Positions 8,657-18,979 of a stretch of DNA of 29,839 bases are shown piece after piece (the stretch's first letter is position 1; each line of letters begins with the position of its first letter). The position numbers and the translations under genes were made by a program. The stretch is from positions 1 through 29,839 of IMG/VR virus record IMGVR_UViG_3300027974_000115. The stretch is one strand, 5' to 3'. The DNA comes from a virus. The notes beneath the pieces were generated by a model. The model saw only the letters and a program-made list of their open reading frames with translations, had not been told where the DNA came from and made no database searches.

Positions 8657-10495
8657 ATGGCAAATCGTAAAATATCATATACAACCAGAGACTATCAAGG
8701 AATAAGAACTGAGTTATTAAATTATGTAAGAACATATTATCCTGAATTAATTCAGGATTTTAATGACGCTTCTGTATTTTCAGTATTCTTAGATTTGAAT
8801 GCTGCGGTCGCAGATAACCTACATTATCATATTGATAGAAGTATTCAAGAAACAGTTCTTCAATACGCACAACAAAGGTCTTCAATTTATAACATTGCAA
8901 GAACCTATGGTTTAAAATTGCCAGGTCAAAGACCTTCAGTATCTTTAGTTGATTTTTCAATTACAGTACCTGCGTTTGGAGACAAAGAAGATGAAAGATA
9001 CTTAGGAACACTTACAAGAGGTTCTCAAGTGACAGGAGCGGGAATAGTTTTTGAAAATATATATGACATTGATTTTACATCACCATATAACGCCCAAGGA
9101 TTCCCGAATAGATTAAAGATACCTAACTTTAACGCAAATAACGTTTTAATTAACTATACCATTACAAAAAGAGAACTTGTTGTTAATGGTATTACTAAAG
9201 TATTCAAAAGAGTTATTGGGCCAAATGATGTTAGACCATTTTTTGAATTATTCTTACCTGAAAAGAACGTATTAGGTATTACTAGTGTTTTATTAAAAAG
9301 TGGAACAGAGTATACAAACTTACCAACAGCTGCAGAATTCTTAGGAGCTTCTAATAAATGGTATCAAGTTGACGCATTAGCCGAAGATAGAGTGTTTATT
9401 GAAGACCCTACAAAAGTATCAGACCAGCCAGGTATTAAAGTTGGAAAATATATCCAAACTCAAAATAGATTTATTAGCGAGTACACTTCTGAAGGATTTA
9501 AAAAGATGACATTTGGTGGTGGAACTAACACCGCTCAAGATGCATTAAATCAATTTACAACATTAGGTACAACATTAGACTTACAAAGATATTCTAATAA
9601 CTTTTCATTAGGTTCTGCATTAATCCCTAATTCAACATTATTTATTCAATATAGAGTCGGTGGTGGATTAGCAACAAACTTAGGTACAAATGTTATTACT
9701 CAAATAGGAACCGTTTCATTTTATGTTAATGGTCCTTCAGAGTCAACTAACTCTTCAGTAGTTAACTCATTAAGATGTACTAACGTGACTGCGGCTATCG
9801 GTGGAGCAGGTATTCCTTCGTTAGAAGAAATTAGAAACTACGTTTCATTTAACTTTGCCGCACAAAAAAGAGCGGTTACAGTACAAGATTATGAGGCGAT
9901 TATTAGAAATATGCCATCAGAGTTTGGAGCTCCTGCCAAAGTTTCAATTACGGAAAACAATAACAAAATTTTAATTCAGTTATTATCTTACGATACATCA
10001 GGTAAATTAACAAGTATAGTATCTGATACATTAAGACAGAACGTTGCAACATATCTTTCTAATTATAGAATGATGAATGATTATATTTCAATATTAACTG
10101 CTGAGGTTATTGACCTTAGTGTTGATGTTCAAATTGTATTAGACTCTGCACAAAATTCAGGACAGATTATTTCTGATGTTGTTGATAAGATATCTACATA
10201 TTTTAATCCACAAGTAAGACAACTTGGTCAAAACGTTTATCTATCTGAGATTAGAAGTATTGTTCAAAATCAAAATGGTGTTTTAACTGTTGCGGGTCTT
10301 AACGTTTATAATAATGTTGGGGGGCAATACTCTTCGGCTGAAACGTCAATGCAATATTCAAATCCCGAAACAAAAGAAATTGTACCTGTTGATGATACAA
10401 TTTTTGCTCAACCATCACAAGTTTATCAAATTCGTTATCCAAATAAAGACATCAGAATTTCGGTTAAAAACTTCCAATCGGTTACCTTCTCTTAA
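8657..10495 (+). CDS. baseplate wedge protein, gp6/gpJ-like
   Basis: A 612-aa baseplate wedge subunit of the T4 gp6 / P2 gpJ superfamily, whose dimers form the ring that triggers baseplate opening. Supporting features are the N-terminal segment SYTTRDYQGIRTELLNYVRT with DASVFSVFLDLNAAVADNLH (residues 6-56), and the central AAQKRAVTVQDYEAIIRNMP (about 400-420), which is the most conserved part of the family. After that comes a repeat of beta-rich wedge domains. The length is close to T4 gp6. It starts 5 bases after the gp25-like stop and is followed by a 96-base gap containing the second candidate late promoter. No signal peptide or membrane segment is present. Confidence 0.85.
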   Translation: MANRKISYTTRDYQGIRTELLNYVRTYYPELIQDFNDASVFSVFLDLNAAVADNLHYHIDRSIQETVLQYAQQRSSIYNIARTYGLKLPGQRPSVSLVDFSITVPAFGDKEDERYLGTLTRGSQVTGAGIVFENIYDIDFTSPYNAQGFPNRLKIPNFNANNVLINYTITKRELVVNGITKVFKRVIGPNDVRPFFELFLPEKNVLGITSVLLKSGTEYTNLPTAAEFLGASNKWYQVDALAEDRVFIEDPTKVSDQPGIKVGKYIQTQNRFISEYTSEGFKKMTFGGGTNTAQDALNQFTTLGTTLDLQRYSNNFSLGSALIPNSTLFIQYRVGGGLATNLGTNVITQIGTVSFYVNGPSESTNSSVVNSLRCTNVTAAIGGAGIPSLEEIRNYVSFNFAAQKRAVTVQDYEAIIRNMPSEFGAPAKVSITENNNKILIQLLSYDTSGKLTSIVSDTLRQNVATYLSNYRMMNDYISILTAEVIDLSVDVQIVLDSAQNSGQIISDVVDKISTYFNPQVRQLGQNVYLSEIRSIVQNQNGVLTVAGLNVYNNVGGQYSSAETSMQYSNPETKEIVPVDDTIFAQPSQVYQIRYPNKDIRISVKNFQSVTFS

Positions 10496-10564
10496 TAGGT
10501 TTATTCTCAAATCGTTTAGTTTATAATTTAAAAAGAGTGTGTTTATACTTTAAAAATAACACAT

Positions 10565-10583
10565 AAACTATTTATAAATTAAA
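10565..10583 (+). promoter_or_regulatory. candidate late promoter element, copy 2
   Basis: AAACTATTTATAAATTAAA, identical over 19 bases to the element at 18980-18998, ends 8 bases before the ATG at 10592. It contains the perfect 10-base palindrome ATTTATAAAT and, on the + strand, TATAAATT, one base off the T4 late promoter box. It lies in the 96-base gap between two virion genes. If it is a promoter, the leader would be only a few bases long. Confidence 0.5.
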
Positions 10584-10591
10584 GGTATTAC

Positions 10592-13500
10592 ATGGCTGAA
10601 TCATATCGTATTAAAACCGAACTTGGTGTTAATAAAAATATTAATGTTCAAATAGACCAAGAATTTGAGTTTTTAGAAATTTTATCGTTGAAAATACAAC
10701 AGTCCAACATTTATACAAGAAGTTGTTCGGAATATGGTGTATTAGTAGGTAGGGTTACTGCAAACAATGGATTTGGTATACCTAATGCGAGAGTATCTGT
10801 TTTTGTCCCAATAAAAACTGTAGACGAATCTAACCCACTTATTTCAAGTATATATCCTTACAAATCACCAACAGATAAAAATGATGATGGTTATAGATAT
10901 AATCTATTGCCTTACGAAAAATCTTATTCAAAGCACGCGGCAACAGGAACCCTTCCAACAAGATTGGATGTTCTAACAGGATTAACTGCCGTTGAAATTT
11001 ATGACACTTATTATAAGTTCACAGCCAAAACTAACGAGAGTGGTGATTACATGATAATGGGAGCTCCATTAGGAGAACAAACTATTGTTATGGATGTTGA
11101 CCTGTCAGACATAGGGGACTTCTCTCTAACACCTCAGGATTTGATTAGAATGGGTCTTGCAACTGAAGCTCAAGTTGCTGGTAGTAAATTTAGGTCATCG
11201 ACTGATTTAAGTTCACTACCTCAAATTATTAGTTTAACTAAAAACGCCGAAATTTCTCCATTATGGGGTGACCCAACAATTTGCCAAATTGCAGTTAGTA
11301 GATTAGATTTTGACTTAAGGGATGACGCTAATGTTGATATTCAACCAACATCAGTGTTTATGGGTTCAATGTTCTCAACACCAGATAGTTACAGATTACG
11401 CGCAAATGGTAGACCAAGGGATGATATGGGTAACTTATGTGGGTTAACAACAGCTCCTGGCCAAATCTTGGCGTTAAGACAAACAATACAACAAGATAGT
11501 GAAGGTAATCCTGTTTTAGAACAATATGATTTAGAACAATCAGGTAATGTTATTGATGGTTCAGGAACATGGTTAATAGAACTTCCAATGAATTTGGATT
11601 ATTTTATAACTAATGAATTTGGAGAAAAAGTTTTGTCTAATGACCCAACAATAGGTATTCCAACAAAGGCAAAATATCGTTTTAAAGTTAAGTGGACGCA
11701 ACCAAACGATTTAACTTTACAAACAAGAAGGCCTTATTATTTAGTTCCAAATGTTAAAGAATACGGATGGTCAACGCCAACTGCAGACCCAACAACATTT
11801 GGTACTCCGACAACTTTAAATGGTAAAAGACAACAAAGTTCTTATTATTTTGGACTTGCGTGGAGCGGATATACCAATGGATTTAGTGGACAACAAAAAA
11901 TAGATAGGCTTAATGAAGTAATAGATTGTGAAGATACATTTTATGAATTTCAATATAATAGAGTTTATACTGTATCGTCATTAATTGACCAATTTAAAAA
12001 AGGGGGAGGTTTTCTTGGGCCATCTCCTGGTAAATTTATTGGTATTAAAGAAATTGATAACCAAGACTGTGAAGATAGTGTAAATAAATTTCCAGTTAAT
12101 GACGGATTTAAAAATTTTGATTTTTTATTTTTTCTATTTTCAATAATTTTTACGGTAATACAACCAATTGCATTAATTTTATTAACACTTGGACATATTT
12201 TATTATTCTTGTATAACTTAGTTCTTGATTTTTTATGTTGGCTTTCGGGTATTGGTTTTAGTATTATTGCGATAACTTGGTACCCATTTAAGAAATGGAG
12301 AAAATATTGTAATAGAAAAGATTATACAATAAGATTACCAATGATAACTTATCCTGATTGTCAGGCCTGTGAGTGTACTCAAGATTTAAAAACAACAGGT
12401 ATTGCTAATAATACTGCTTCTGGAGGGGTTTTAAGTTTTTTATCATCACCTGATTCTTATTATGATGGTTTAGTATCAACTTATTTTTCAGGGTTAACTG
12501 AAGATGGGTCAGTATATGCAACAATGGTATCTGAGTCATTCGCGGGTTTATCGTTATCATCCGCTAATATGAATCCAGGAAGATATAAATTACCACTTTC
12601 TCAAACATTAAACACTAGTGATGGAGTTTCTAGATTTGTTAATTCATATAGTTTACCTATTGGAGAAAGGATTAATATTTTTAATCAAAGAGATAGTTAT
12701 TTTTCAAACATTAATAAAATTAAAGTAACAATCGCGAAAGATTCTAATTTAGGTAAATTTCATTATGACAATACAATAACAGTTTTATGTCAAGAACAAT
12801 TTCAAGCTGGAGACCTTTTGACTTTTGTTAACATAACAGGGACTACTGACACTAATTATCTTTATACTGGATTGACAACAGGTGATACGGCGACATTGGT
12901 TACAGGAATTAGTGGACAAACTTATAATGGTAGTGGAGCAACATATATTGATGTGTCATATGCTACAACTCAAACATCAAATATTTTAACACCTGTAAGA
13001 TATAATTTACCATATGGTTCTTCAGAAACAAATTATAGATTCCCTGCGGATTTTGAATATTATCAAGTCATTACCGCAATAACTGTTTCAGACGCGGCTA
13101 AAATATGGAACACAGGTACAACCCAATCTTTTGGGAATGTTTTAAATACTCCTTCTATCTCAAATATCTGGAGGGCGTGGATTGGGGGATACATTTTTGG
13201 TATAAGTAATACTTTAAACGCTTATGAATTTTTCCAAGGGGCTAACGAACAATATATTGTAGTTTTACAAAGAGGGGTTGACCCATATTCTCCAAAATAT
13301 GTTAATGAATATTGTTTGGGTAATTTATTTGGAACAACTGAGTTTGATTCAAATTGGACAATAACCGCATCAACAAGAGTTAATATACCTATACAAAAAG
13401 TAGACACATCTAGCATGACTGTACAACCGTATAATCAAACTAATATGTACTATCAATCTTATTTCTTTAAACCTGGTACTACAACATCACCAATAGCAGG

Positions 13501-15352
13501 ACAATCATTTACGGGATTTACAACAACAAATACCGCCTATTATGGTTCATTAGACGCAACAACAAGTCCTTTACCTGTTAAGTCAACAATTAATGGTAAC
13601 AAAGTACTTTCGTTATCTTCAAATGGTTTTTATTATGTCAACGCATCTAGTGCCAAATACGATAACAGTGAAGACTTATCTGGGTCTGCAGTAATGGCGT
13701 GTAATTCAGGTATAAGTAATTTTGTGGTTAACACAGCTAGCTTTGGTTATTATTATACAACAAAAACATTCTTTAGTACTAATCCTACAATGTTAATTAA
13801 TAATGACACATTAAATGTTTTACGAACTGATAGATTACCATCTTCGGATGGATTGGATGGCTCTTCATTTACAAATAATCCATCTTTATTACAGCAAAAT
13901 AATAATTTTTATGTTTATTTGGTTAATACTGAGTCTGATGATATTACCTCAACCGCTTTCTCAACAGGTGCTCAAACAGTTACTCCTGATTTAGAAGGAT
14001 TAGCAAACTCAATTAAAGTATTGGAAAGTTTTAATTGCGAATCTATGGTCGGATTAGATTGTTACCAAGGATTTGGAGATAACTTTACTATAAACCAACA
14101 ATGTACAACTGCGGATGCGGTTGAAGGTGGTTGTTATATGTTCATGAGAAGACCTTTAACGGACTTAGTGAAAGACCTTGGAAACTTTGGAGAATGGGGT
14201 TTTAGGTTTAGATTTTTCTATGGATTGTGTAGAGGAGTTCTATCTCAATCATTTATGAATAATTGGATTAATGGTTCGTTATATGCATTTCCATTACAAG
14301 TTAACACATATTACGACAGTAAAAATAAACCCGAATATCCTAGATTTGCCAACGACGTTGCATATTTTAATATGGATAGTAATAATTTCTATTATAGAAG
14401 TAGTCCTTGGAATGATATTTCAAATAAATTTATAGGTAAAAAAACAAATAACCCTGGAGGTGTTAATATATTAAATTTATTATATCCAACAACAATAATT
14501 AACTTGGGTATGAAAGATTATTTTTATTCTGAAATAACTTTTGACCCAGCAACTAAAGGATATATAATACCTAATATAGACTCAACTAGTTATGGAGATA
14601 CTTCAGATTTAATTAATTTATTTGTTATTTCTAGAATTACAGATGAAAGTTTTTTGGCTCAAATAATTCCTTTAGGTAATAACTCAATTAACCAATTATT
14701 TTCAAGACCCCAACTAAGAATTGACGGTGATTTAGCACAATTAATGTCAATAAATTCTGAAATAGGTAATGTTAATTTTTCACCTGAATATTATGAAATA
14801 AGACCTGGAGCAATTAATGCGACAAACATCTTAGGTACAAGTAGTGACCCAATTATGGCTGTTTGGTATTCATCAACAACTCAAGACCTTCAAACTAAAG
14901 ATTATTTAACTCCTGGTAGAATTGATTTTAGAGGGACTAATAATAATGGGTATTTTCCATTTGCTTATGGTGTCAAATCACAATTAACACCATTTTATCA
15001 ATGGAAAATGGCGTCTGGCAGTAGTACTATTTTTGGAAATCAAAATAATAATTGGGCGACAGATACCGCTGACATTATTCAAAATAACTATCAATCTTTA
15101 GATAGGGCTGCCACAAATACAAAATATTATTTAAATGGAACATCAGTTGCAAATGACTTAACCGCAAGAGGATACATATATAGTGTAGATGGAAACGTAA
15201 CAAGTTATCCAACAGTAGGAGGACGATACACTTCAACACCACAAACTTCAAGTAAATTTTTAGTCGGAGCTCCGTTCCAATTTTATTTTGGAGTGGTTAA
15301 AGGGGAATCGGCATTAGACAGATTTAAAACAAAATATTCAATAGATGAGTAA
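10592..15352 (+). CDS. large baseplate/tail structural protein with internal hydrophobic segment, 1586 aa
   Basis: The function is not certain. Its place right after the gp6-like gene suggests a large wedge protein in the position of T4 gp7, but I see no gp7-specific motif. Residues about 40-190 look like a carboxypeptidase-regulatory/Ig-like beta domain (YGVLVGRVTANNGFGIPNAR ... NESGDYMIMGAPLGEQTIVM) carrying an insertion. Residues 511-566 are a long, almost uncharged hydrophobic run that could form two membrane spans. It is followed by a basic patch (YPFKKWRKYCNRK) and a Cys cluster at C573, C590, C593 and C595. The rest (600-1586) is Asn/Ser/Thr/Tyr-rich, as in tail fibres or adhesins. The last 8 bases overlap the next gene. 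A membrane-active segment inside a virion protein is unusual. Alternatives are a tail-tip protein or a host-envelope-penetrating device. Confidence 0.72.
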   Translation: MAESYRIKTELGVNKNINVQIDQEFEFLEILSLKIQQSNIYTRSCSEYGVLVGRVTANNGFGIPNARVSVFVPIKTVDESNPLISSIYPYKSPTDKNDDGYRYNLLPYEKSYSKHAATGTLPTRLDVLTGLTAVEIYDTYYKFTAKTNESGDYMIMGAPLGEQTIVMDVDLSDIGDFSLTPQDLIRMGLATEAQVAGSKFRSSTDLSSLPQIISLTKNAEISPLWGDPTICQIAVSRLDFDLRDDANVDIQPTSVFMGSMFSTPDSYRLRANGRPRDDMGNLCGLTTAPGQILALRQTIQQDSEGNPVLEQYDLEQSGNVIDGSGTWLIELPMNLDYFITNEFGEKVLSNDPTIGIPTKAKYRFKVKWTQPNDLTLQTRRPYYLVPNVKEYGWSTPTADPTTFGTPTTLNGKRQQSSYYFGLAWSGYTNGFSGQQKIDRLNEVIDCEDTFYEFQYNRVYTVSSLIDQFKKGGGFLGPSPGKFIGIKEIDNQDCEDSVNKFPVNDGFKNFDFLFFLFSIIFTVIQPIALILLTLGHILLFLYNLVLDFLCWLSGIGFSIIAITWYPFKKWRKYCNRKDYTIRLPMITYPDCQACECTQDLKTTGIANNTASGGVLSFLSSPDSYYDGLVSTYFSGLTEDGSVYATMVSESFAGLSLSSANMNPGRYKLPLSQTLNTSDGVSRFVNSYSLPIGERINIFNQRDSYFSNINKIKVTIAKDSNLGKFHYDNTITVLCQEQFQAGDLLTFVNITGTTDTNYLYTGLTTGDTATLVTGISGQTYNGSGATYIDVSYATTQTSNILTPVRYNLPYGSSETNYRFPADFEYYQVITAITVSDAAKIWNTGTTQSFGNVLNTPSISNIWRAWIGGYIFGISNTLNAYEFFQGANEQYIVVLQRGVDPYSPKYVNEYCLGNLFGTTEFDSNWTITASTRVNIPIQKVDTSSMTVQPYNQTNMYYQSYFFKPGTTTSPIAGQSFTGFTTTNTAYYGSLDATTSPLPVKSTINGNKVLSLSSNGFYYVNASSAKYDNSEDLSGSAVMACNSGISNFVVNTASFGYYYTTKTFFSTNPTMLINNDTLNVLRTDRLPSSDGLDGSSFTNNPSLLQQNNNFYVYLVNTESDDITSTAFSTGAQTVTPDLEGLANSIKVLESFNCESMVGLDCYQGFGDNFTINQQCTTADAVEGGCYMFMRRPLTDLVKDLGNFGEWGFRFRFFYGLCRGVLSQSFMNNWINGSLYAFPLQVNTYYDSKNKPEYPRFANDVAYFNMDSNNFYYRSSPWNDISNKFIGKKTNNPGGVNILNLLYPTTIINLGMKDYFYSEITFDPATKGYIIPNIDSTSYGDTSDLINLFVISRITDESFLAQIIPLGNNSINQLFSRPQLRIDGDLAQLMSINSEIGNVNFSPEYYEIRPGAINATNILGTSSDPIMAVWYSSTTQDLQTKDYLTPGRIDFRGTNNNGYFPFAYGVKSQLTPFYQWKMASGSSTIFGNQNNNWATDTADIIQNNYQSLDRAATNTKYYLNGTSVANDLTARGYIYSVDGNVTSYPTVGGRYTSTPQTSSKFLVGAPFQFYFGVVKGESALDRFKTKYSIDE

Positions 15353-17060
15353 GTATACAATAGTTCCAAGTAACTTAAGATATAAAGGAGCACCATCGGT
15401 TAATGAAGAAATTTCATTAACACTTGAAGAACAAAGTCAACAAATCACTGAATATGATAGGAGTTCGACAATTAGTTTGGCTCAAGTATATGATGATGAA
15501 CGACAAGGATGCACAATATTTAGACCAACGTTTAAAGTCTCGTATCTATATGCCAATACTTATACAGGAACTACAGGGTACTTACCTTTCCAATATAATC
15601 TTTATTATACAAGTCCTGAGAATTCAAAATCAAGTGCTCAAAATGGTGGTACTAGTAAATGGCCAGGTTATCCGCAATATTATGAATTTGATTTTTTTAG
15701 ACCAGATATTTCAGACCAACATTTTGTATATAAAGCCAAAAGCGCTTATACCTATAATTGGATGTACTATTTAACATATTCATATGAAAACAATTATAAT
15801 AAAGAATTAACTTATTATTCAAATAATACAAATGCAGTAAATTGGTTGGCAAAAGATGGAATACCTTTTTCAATATTAAATTCTACATCAAATGGTAATG
15901 GACTTATCGCGTTTAATTGTATTGCACCTCATGGATTAACTGAAGGAGAATATGTTGAATTATCTATAACGTATAGAAACTCAAATATATTTCAAGTATA
16001 CTCTATAGGTAATGGTTTATTTGATAGCGGTGTTTATGTCTTTAATGTTTTAAATATTGGATATACGGGAACAACATTTAGTAATGGTACAACAGGTACA
16101 TTTAAAAGAGTTATTAATCCTGATAACTTAACAGAAACTAAGTCAAAATATTATGTAAAACAAAACAAAGTTTTAACAAATCTAACTGACCTTGAAATGG
16201 TTAAAGCTGGATTTGAAAAAAATGTTTTTAATGAAGAAAAGAAATTAGAATATAGTTCAATAACTCCAAACAACATTACTAGAATTTCTCAAAAAACTAG
16301 TAGTAATACTTATAATGTGACATCAAAATATGATTTGGATTTTGCTGGATTAAAAGACAATCAACAAAGACCTATAACTGAAATTTATTTAACAATAGTT
16401 AATAAAGGTTACTCAGGTTATTTTAATAATCCACAAAATGGAGTTGGTTTAAAACAAGGATGGGAATTTAATTTATCAAAGAGAACAAATCCGTGGTGGA
16501 ATTTGACCAATGAAAAATCAAACACAAACATACCAGTCTCGGCATACACATTTACAAACGGAGAAACCAAAACATTCTACTATAACTTAGATTTACAAAA
16601 AGGAGATATAATGGATGGTGATTTCTGTGAATGGAATGATTATGAACAAATAGAAAGAGTAGTATCTCCATACTATCATAAATTAAAGTTTAATCAAACT
16701 GTGTTTCAAACAACAACAGTTGCAACAACAAACGCGCCAGGGTATTATTACCAACCTCATAATAAGATGACAATTAGGGTATTCTCTGATTATATTGAAA
16801 CAGGTGGAGTCGCTTTTGTAGACCAAGTACCTGAATGGTCATTTTACTCTATGACGGACCAACAGTTTAGATGGAGAGATTTGTATACTTATGGATATAG
16901 AGATAATCTTGGTAGAGGTGTTGATTATCCATATTTGAATACTGCACAATACCCTTACTCAGATATAAACTTTAGATTAATACCTGAAGGTATAAACTAT
17001 AATGATAATCTAACAGGATATGATTTTTCATTCAAACCATTAATAGATAATTGTGAATAA
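15345..17060 (+). CDS. virion structural protein, unknown, 571 aa
   Basis: Not recognised. The protein is Tyr/Asn/Thr-rich with many short beta-like stretches (YTGTTGYLPFQYNLYYTSPE), a composition typical of phage tail and fibre proteins. There is no signal peptide, membrane segment or catalytic motif. Residues 175-240 contain FNCIAPHGLTEGEYVELSI, similar to a pattern seen in baseplate or fibre beta-sandwiches. Its ATG lies 8 bases before the end of the 1586-aa gene and its own end overlaps the following GTG-started gene by 8 bases, so translation is probably coupled at both ends. The position inside the baseplate operon supports a structural role. An accessory baseplate protein is the best guess. 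Confidence 0.7.
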   Translation: MSKYTIVPSNLRYKGAPSVNEEISLTLEEQSQQITEYDRSSTISLAQVYDDERQGCTIFRPTFKVSYLYANTYTGTTGYLPFQYNLYYTSPENSKSSAQNGGTSKWPGYPQYYEFDFFRPDISDQHFVYKAKSAYTYNWMYYLTYSYENNYNKELTYYSNNTNAVNWLAKDGIPFSILNSTSNGNGLIAFNCIAPHGLTEGEYVELSITYRNSNIFQVYSIGNGLFDSGVYVFNVLNIGYTGTTFSNGTTGTFKRVINPDNLTETKSKYYVKQNKVLTNLTDLEMVKAGFEKNVFNEEKKLEYSSITPNNITRISQKTSSNTYNVTSKYDLDFAGLKDNQQRPITEIYLTIVNKGYSGYFNNPQNGVGLKQGWEFNLSKRTNPWWNLTNEKSNTNIPVSAYTFTNGETKTFYYNLDLQKGDIMDGDFCEWNDYEQIERVVSPYYHKLKFNQTVFQTTTVATTNAPGYYYQPHNKMTIRVFSDYIETGGVAFVDQVPEWSFYSMTDQQFRWRDLYTYGYRDNLGRGVDYPYLNTAQYPYSDINFRLIPEGINYNDNLTGYDFSFKPLIDNCE

Positions 17061-17877
17061 AGTAGTAATAAGACAAGACGGAATTACCGACAAACAAATC
17101 AATATTCCTGTTGAATTGCAATGGGATTATTTAGGTTTAGATATGGCAATTGAAGAGTATGAACAAACTGTTATTACTGAAGTAATAGGTATTGGTAGAG
17201 ATTTTGAAGTTTCAAGATTTGAACATTTGCCTGCAACTGCAACAACAAATAATACTGAAATTAATTATGAGTTTTATTTTTATTCTGGAGGTTCATTAAA
17301 TGATATTAATAATTGGAGAATCAATTATTTAGGAGAAGGGTTTACACCTCAAGAAGTTTACTATTACGAAAACAATTTTAGTAATTCATTTTTTAAATTG
17401 GACTTTTATGACACTCCTGATGAAAAAGCCCAAACAAATTATTTGACAATAATTTTACCAACCCAACAAGGTTTAACAATGGAAACTCAAATGCAAAGAA
17501 CATTGGTTAACATTAAGAAACCAAAGTTTGTATTAGATTATGTTGGAGATAAAGAAGGGTTTTTTATTTATTGGTTAAAGAAAAGAAACTTTTTGGATGT
17601 TAGTACATTTTATATGAGTGCCAAGTTTTACAATGCTAAGACAGGTCAATTTACTAAAATGATGACAGGTAAAGGGACTAATCCTTTGGACCAAACAAAT
17701 GGGCCACAAGCTTATTTATCGGGTAATAAATACGCCTTCGATAGTACTCAGTATTTCTACTATACGGTTAAGTTGGACTATACAACTCAAACATATCAAG
17801 TCTTTAATACTCAAGGTCAAAGGGTGGGAACAAATATACCCATAAAATGGTTCGAATATGTTAATCCGCCACAATAA
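17053..17877 (+). CDS. virion structural protein, unknown, 274 aa
   Basis: Not recognised. It starts at a GTG that overlaps the stop region of the preceding gene by 8 bases. No ATG occurs before the region that begins the conserved-looking N-terminus (NKVVIRQDGITDKQINIPVE), so the GTG is preferred. The N-terminal third is beta-rich with acidic residues (LDMAIEEYEQTVITEVIGIG). The C-terminal third (GNKYAFDSTQYFYYTVKLDY) resembles a beta-sandwich. No membrane segment and no cysteines were noticed. The next gene starts on the last base of this stop codon. The tight coupling between neighbours makes a multi-protein baseplate or fibre-attachment unit likely. Confidence 0.7.
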   Translation: MNKVVIRQDGITDKQINIPVELQWDYLGLDMAIEEYEQTVITEVIGIGRDFEVSRFEHLPATATTNNTEINYEFYFYSGGSLNDINNWRINYLGEGFTPQEVYYYENNFSNSFFKLDFYDTPDEKAQTNYLTIILPTQQGLTMETQMQRTLVNIKKPKFVLDYVGDKEGFFIYWLKKRNFLDVSTFYMSAKFYNAKTGQFTKMMTGKGTNPLDQTNGPQAYLSGNKYAFDSTQYFYYTVKLDYTTQTYQVFNTQGQRVGTNIPIKWFEYVNPPQ

Positions 17878-18965
17878 TGCAAGACTTATATAAAATAACT
17901 GTATCGCCAGAAAATATTAAAGGAGACTTATTCGTTGTTAACTATAGTGGAACTCCTGTAGGAGTTTATTCTGCAATGACCGCGGTTGTTAGTTCTGGTC
18001 CTGATGGTACTTCATTATTAACTAACCTAACGGTACCTATTCTATTAAGACAAACAGCGGTAGACGCTGGTTACTATAGCCCATTTGATGGAGCGGTATT
18101 ACAAAAAGATGTGGTTGCAAATTTTATATTTTCATCAACAACTACAAACCCATATGTTTATAATGTTTATAATACATCAAGCCAATTTCAAAAGTTTTTA
18201 GATTTATCTGCATACAAAGTTGATTGGGGAGATGGTACACCAAAAGAAATTATAACAGGGTATACACCAACATCAATAACACATACTTACGCTTCGGCAA
18301 ATAGTGAATACACTATTACTATGGAACAAACTAATCCATGGGGTGTAACAAGAGTATCAAAAACAATTAAGACTCCATTCACAAATCCAACAATTTATAA
18401 CCCACAAGGAACCGCGTATTTTACTCCTTCGTCTGGAAATTGGATTGGAACACCTGTGTCATATGATTACATATTTTCAGGAGATGCTGTCAATGTCGTA
18501 TCCGCACAAACGTCTAACAATTATGTGACAATACCATTTACGGTATCTGGATTAACAAAATCAAGAGTTAACGAACTAGCTCAATATGGTTCACCAAAAT
18601 TCCAAGTTGGAGTTCCTGTCATTGCTAACGGACAAATATGGGGAGCGATATCAGATATTAATTCAGTATATACTGCTTACACTATAACAAACGTAAACTA
18701 TTATGACTATAGTGACGGGACAACTATTTTTTTCCAACAATCATCAGGATTAACTAGTAACAATTTAACTTCTGTTCCTATAACTAAAGATGAGGTTTTA
18801 TTAAAAGTTATTGACCAAGCTCAAGTACAAACGGACGTATTTGTGGAGAGAGGAAAGAATAGTGCATATGAAAGAGTACAAAGATTAGGGGAGGTTGATA
18901 ATTTAGGAGACATGATTAATTATGGTTATGGATTTTTTAATGTCGATAATAAGAAAAGAACCTAA
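17877..18965 (+). CDS. structural protein with PKD-like domain, 362 aa
   Basis: Contains a PKD-like (Ig-fold) domain at about residues 85-165: YKVDWGDGTPKEIITGYTPT followed by HTYASANSEYTITM, i.e. the typical WGDGT ... HTY pattern. PKD domains are extracellular interaction modules in surface proteins and phage fibres. The N-terminal part (1-80) and C-terminal part (190-362) are not recognised; the C-terminal stretch QTDVFVERGKNSAYERVQRL GEVDNLGDMINYGYGFF is reminiscent of conserved phage structural termini. The ATG overlaps the preceding stop by one base. After the stop comes a 42-base gap holding the third candidate late promoter, so this gene probably closes one transcription unit. No signal peptide is visible, so it would be assembled into the virion and not secreted. 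Confidence 0.72.
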   Translation: MQDLYKITVSPENIKGDLFVVNYSGTPVGVYSAMTAVVSSGPDGTSLLTNLTVPILLRQTAVDAGYYSPFDGAVLQKDVVANFIFSSTTTNPYVYNVYNTSSQFQKFLDLSAYKVDWGDGTPKEIITGYTPTSITHTYASANSEYTITMEQTNPWGVTRVSKTIKTPFTNPTIYNPQGTAYFTPSSGNWIGTPVSYDYIFSGDAVNVVSAQTSNNYVTIPFTVSGLTKSRVNELAQYGSPKFQVGVPVIANGQIWGAISDINSVYTAYTITNVNYYDYSDGTTIFFQQSSGLTSNNLTSVPITKDEVLLKVIDQAQVQTDVFVERGKNSAYERVQRLGEVDNLGDMINYGYGFFNVDNKKRT

Positions 18966-18979
18966 TGAAAAAAAGAACT

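Noticed and set aside
10496-10564. Possible terminator hairpins after the gp6-like gene.
   Set aside because: Only short A/T stems (around gtgtt/aacac) without a T-tract; too weak to support.
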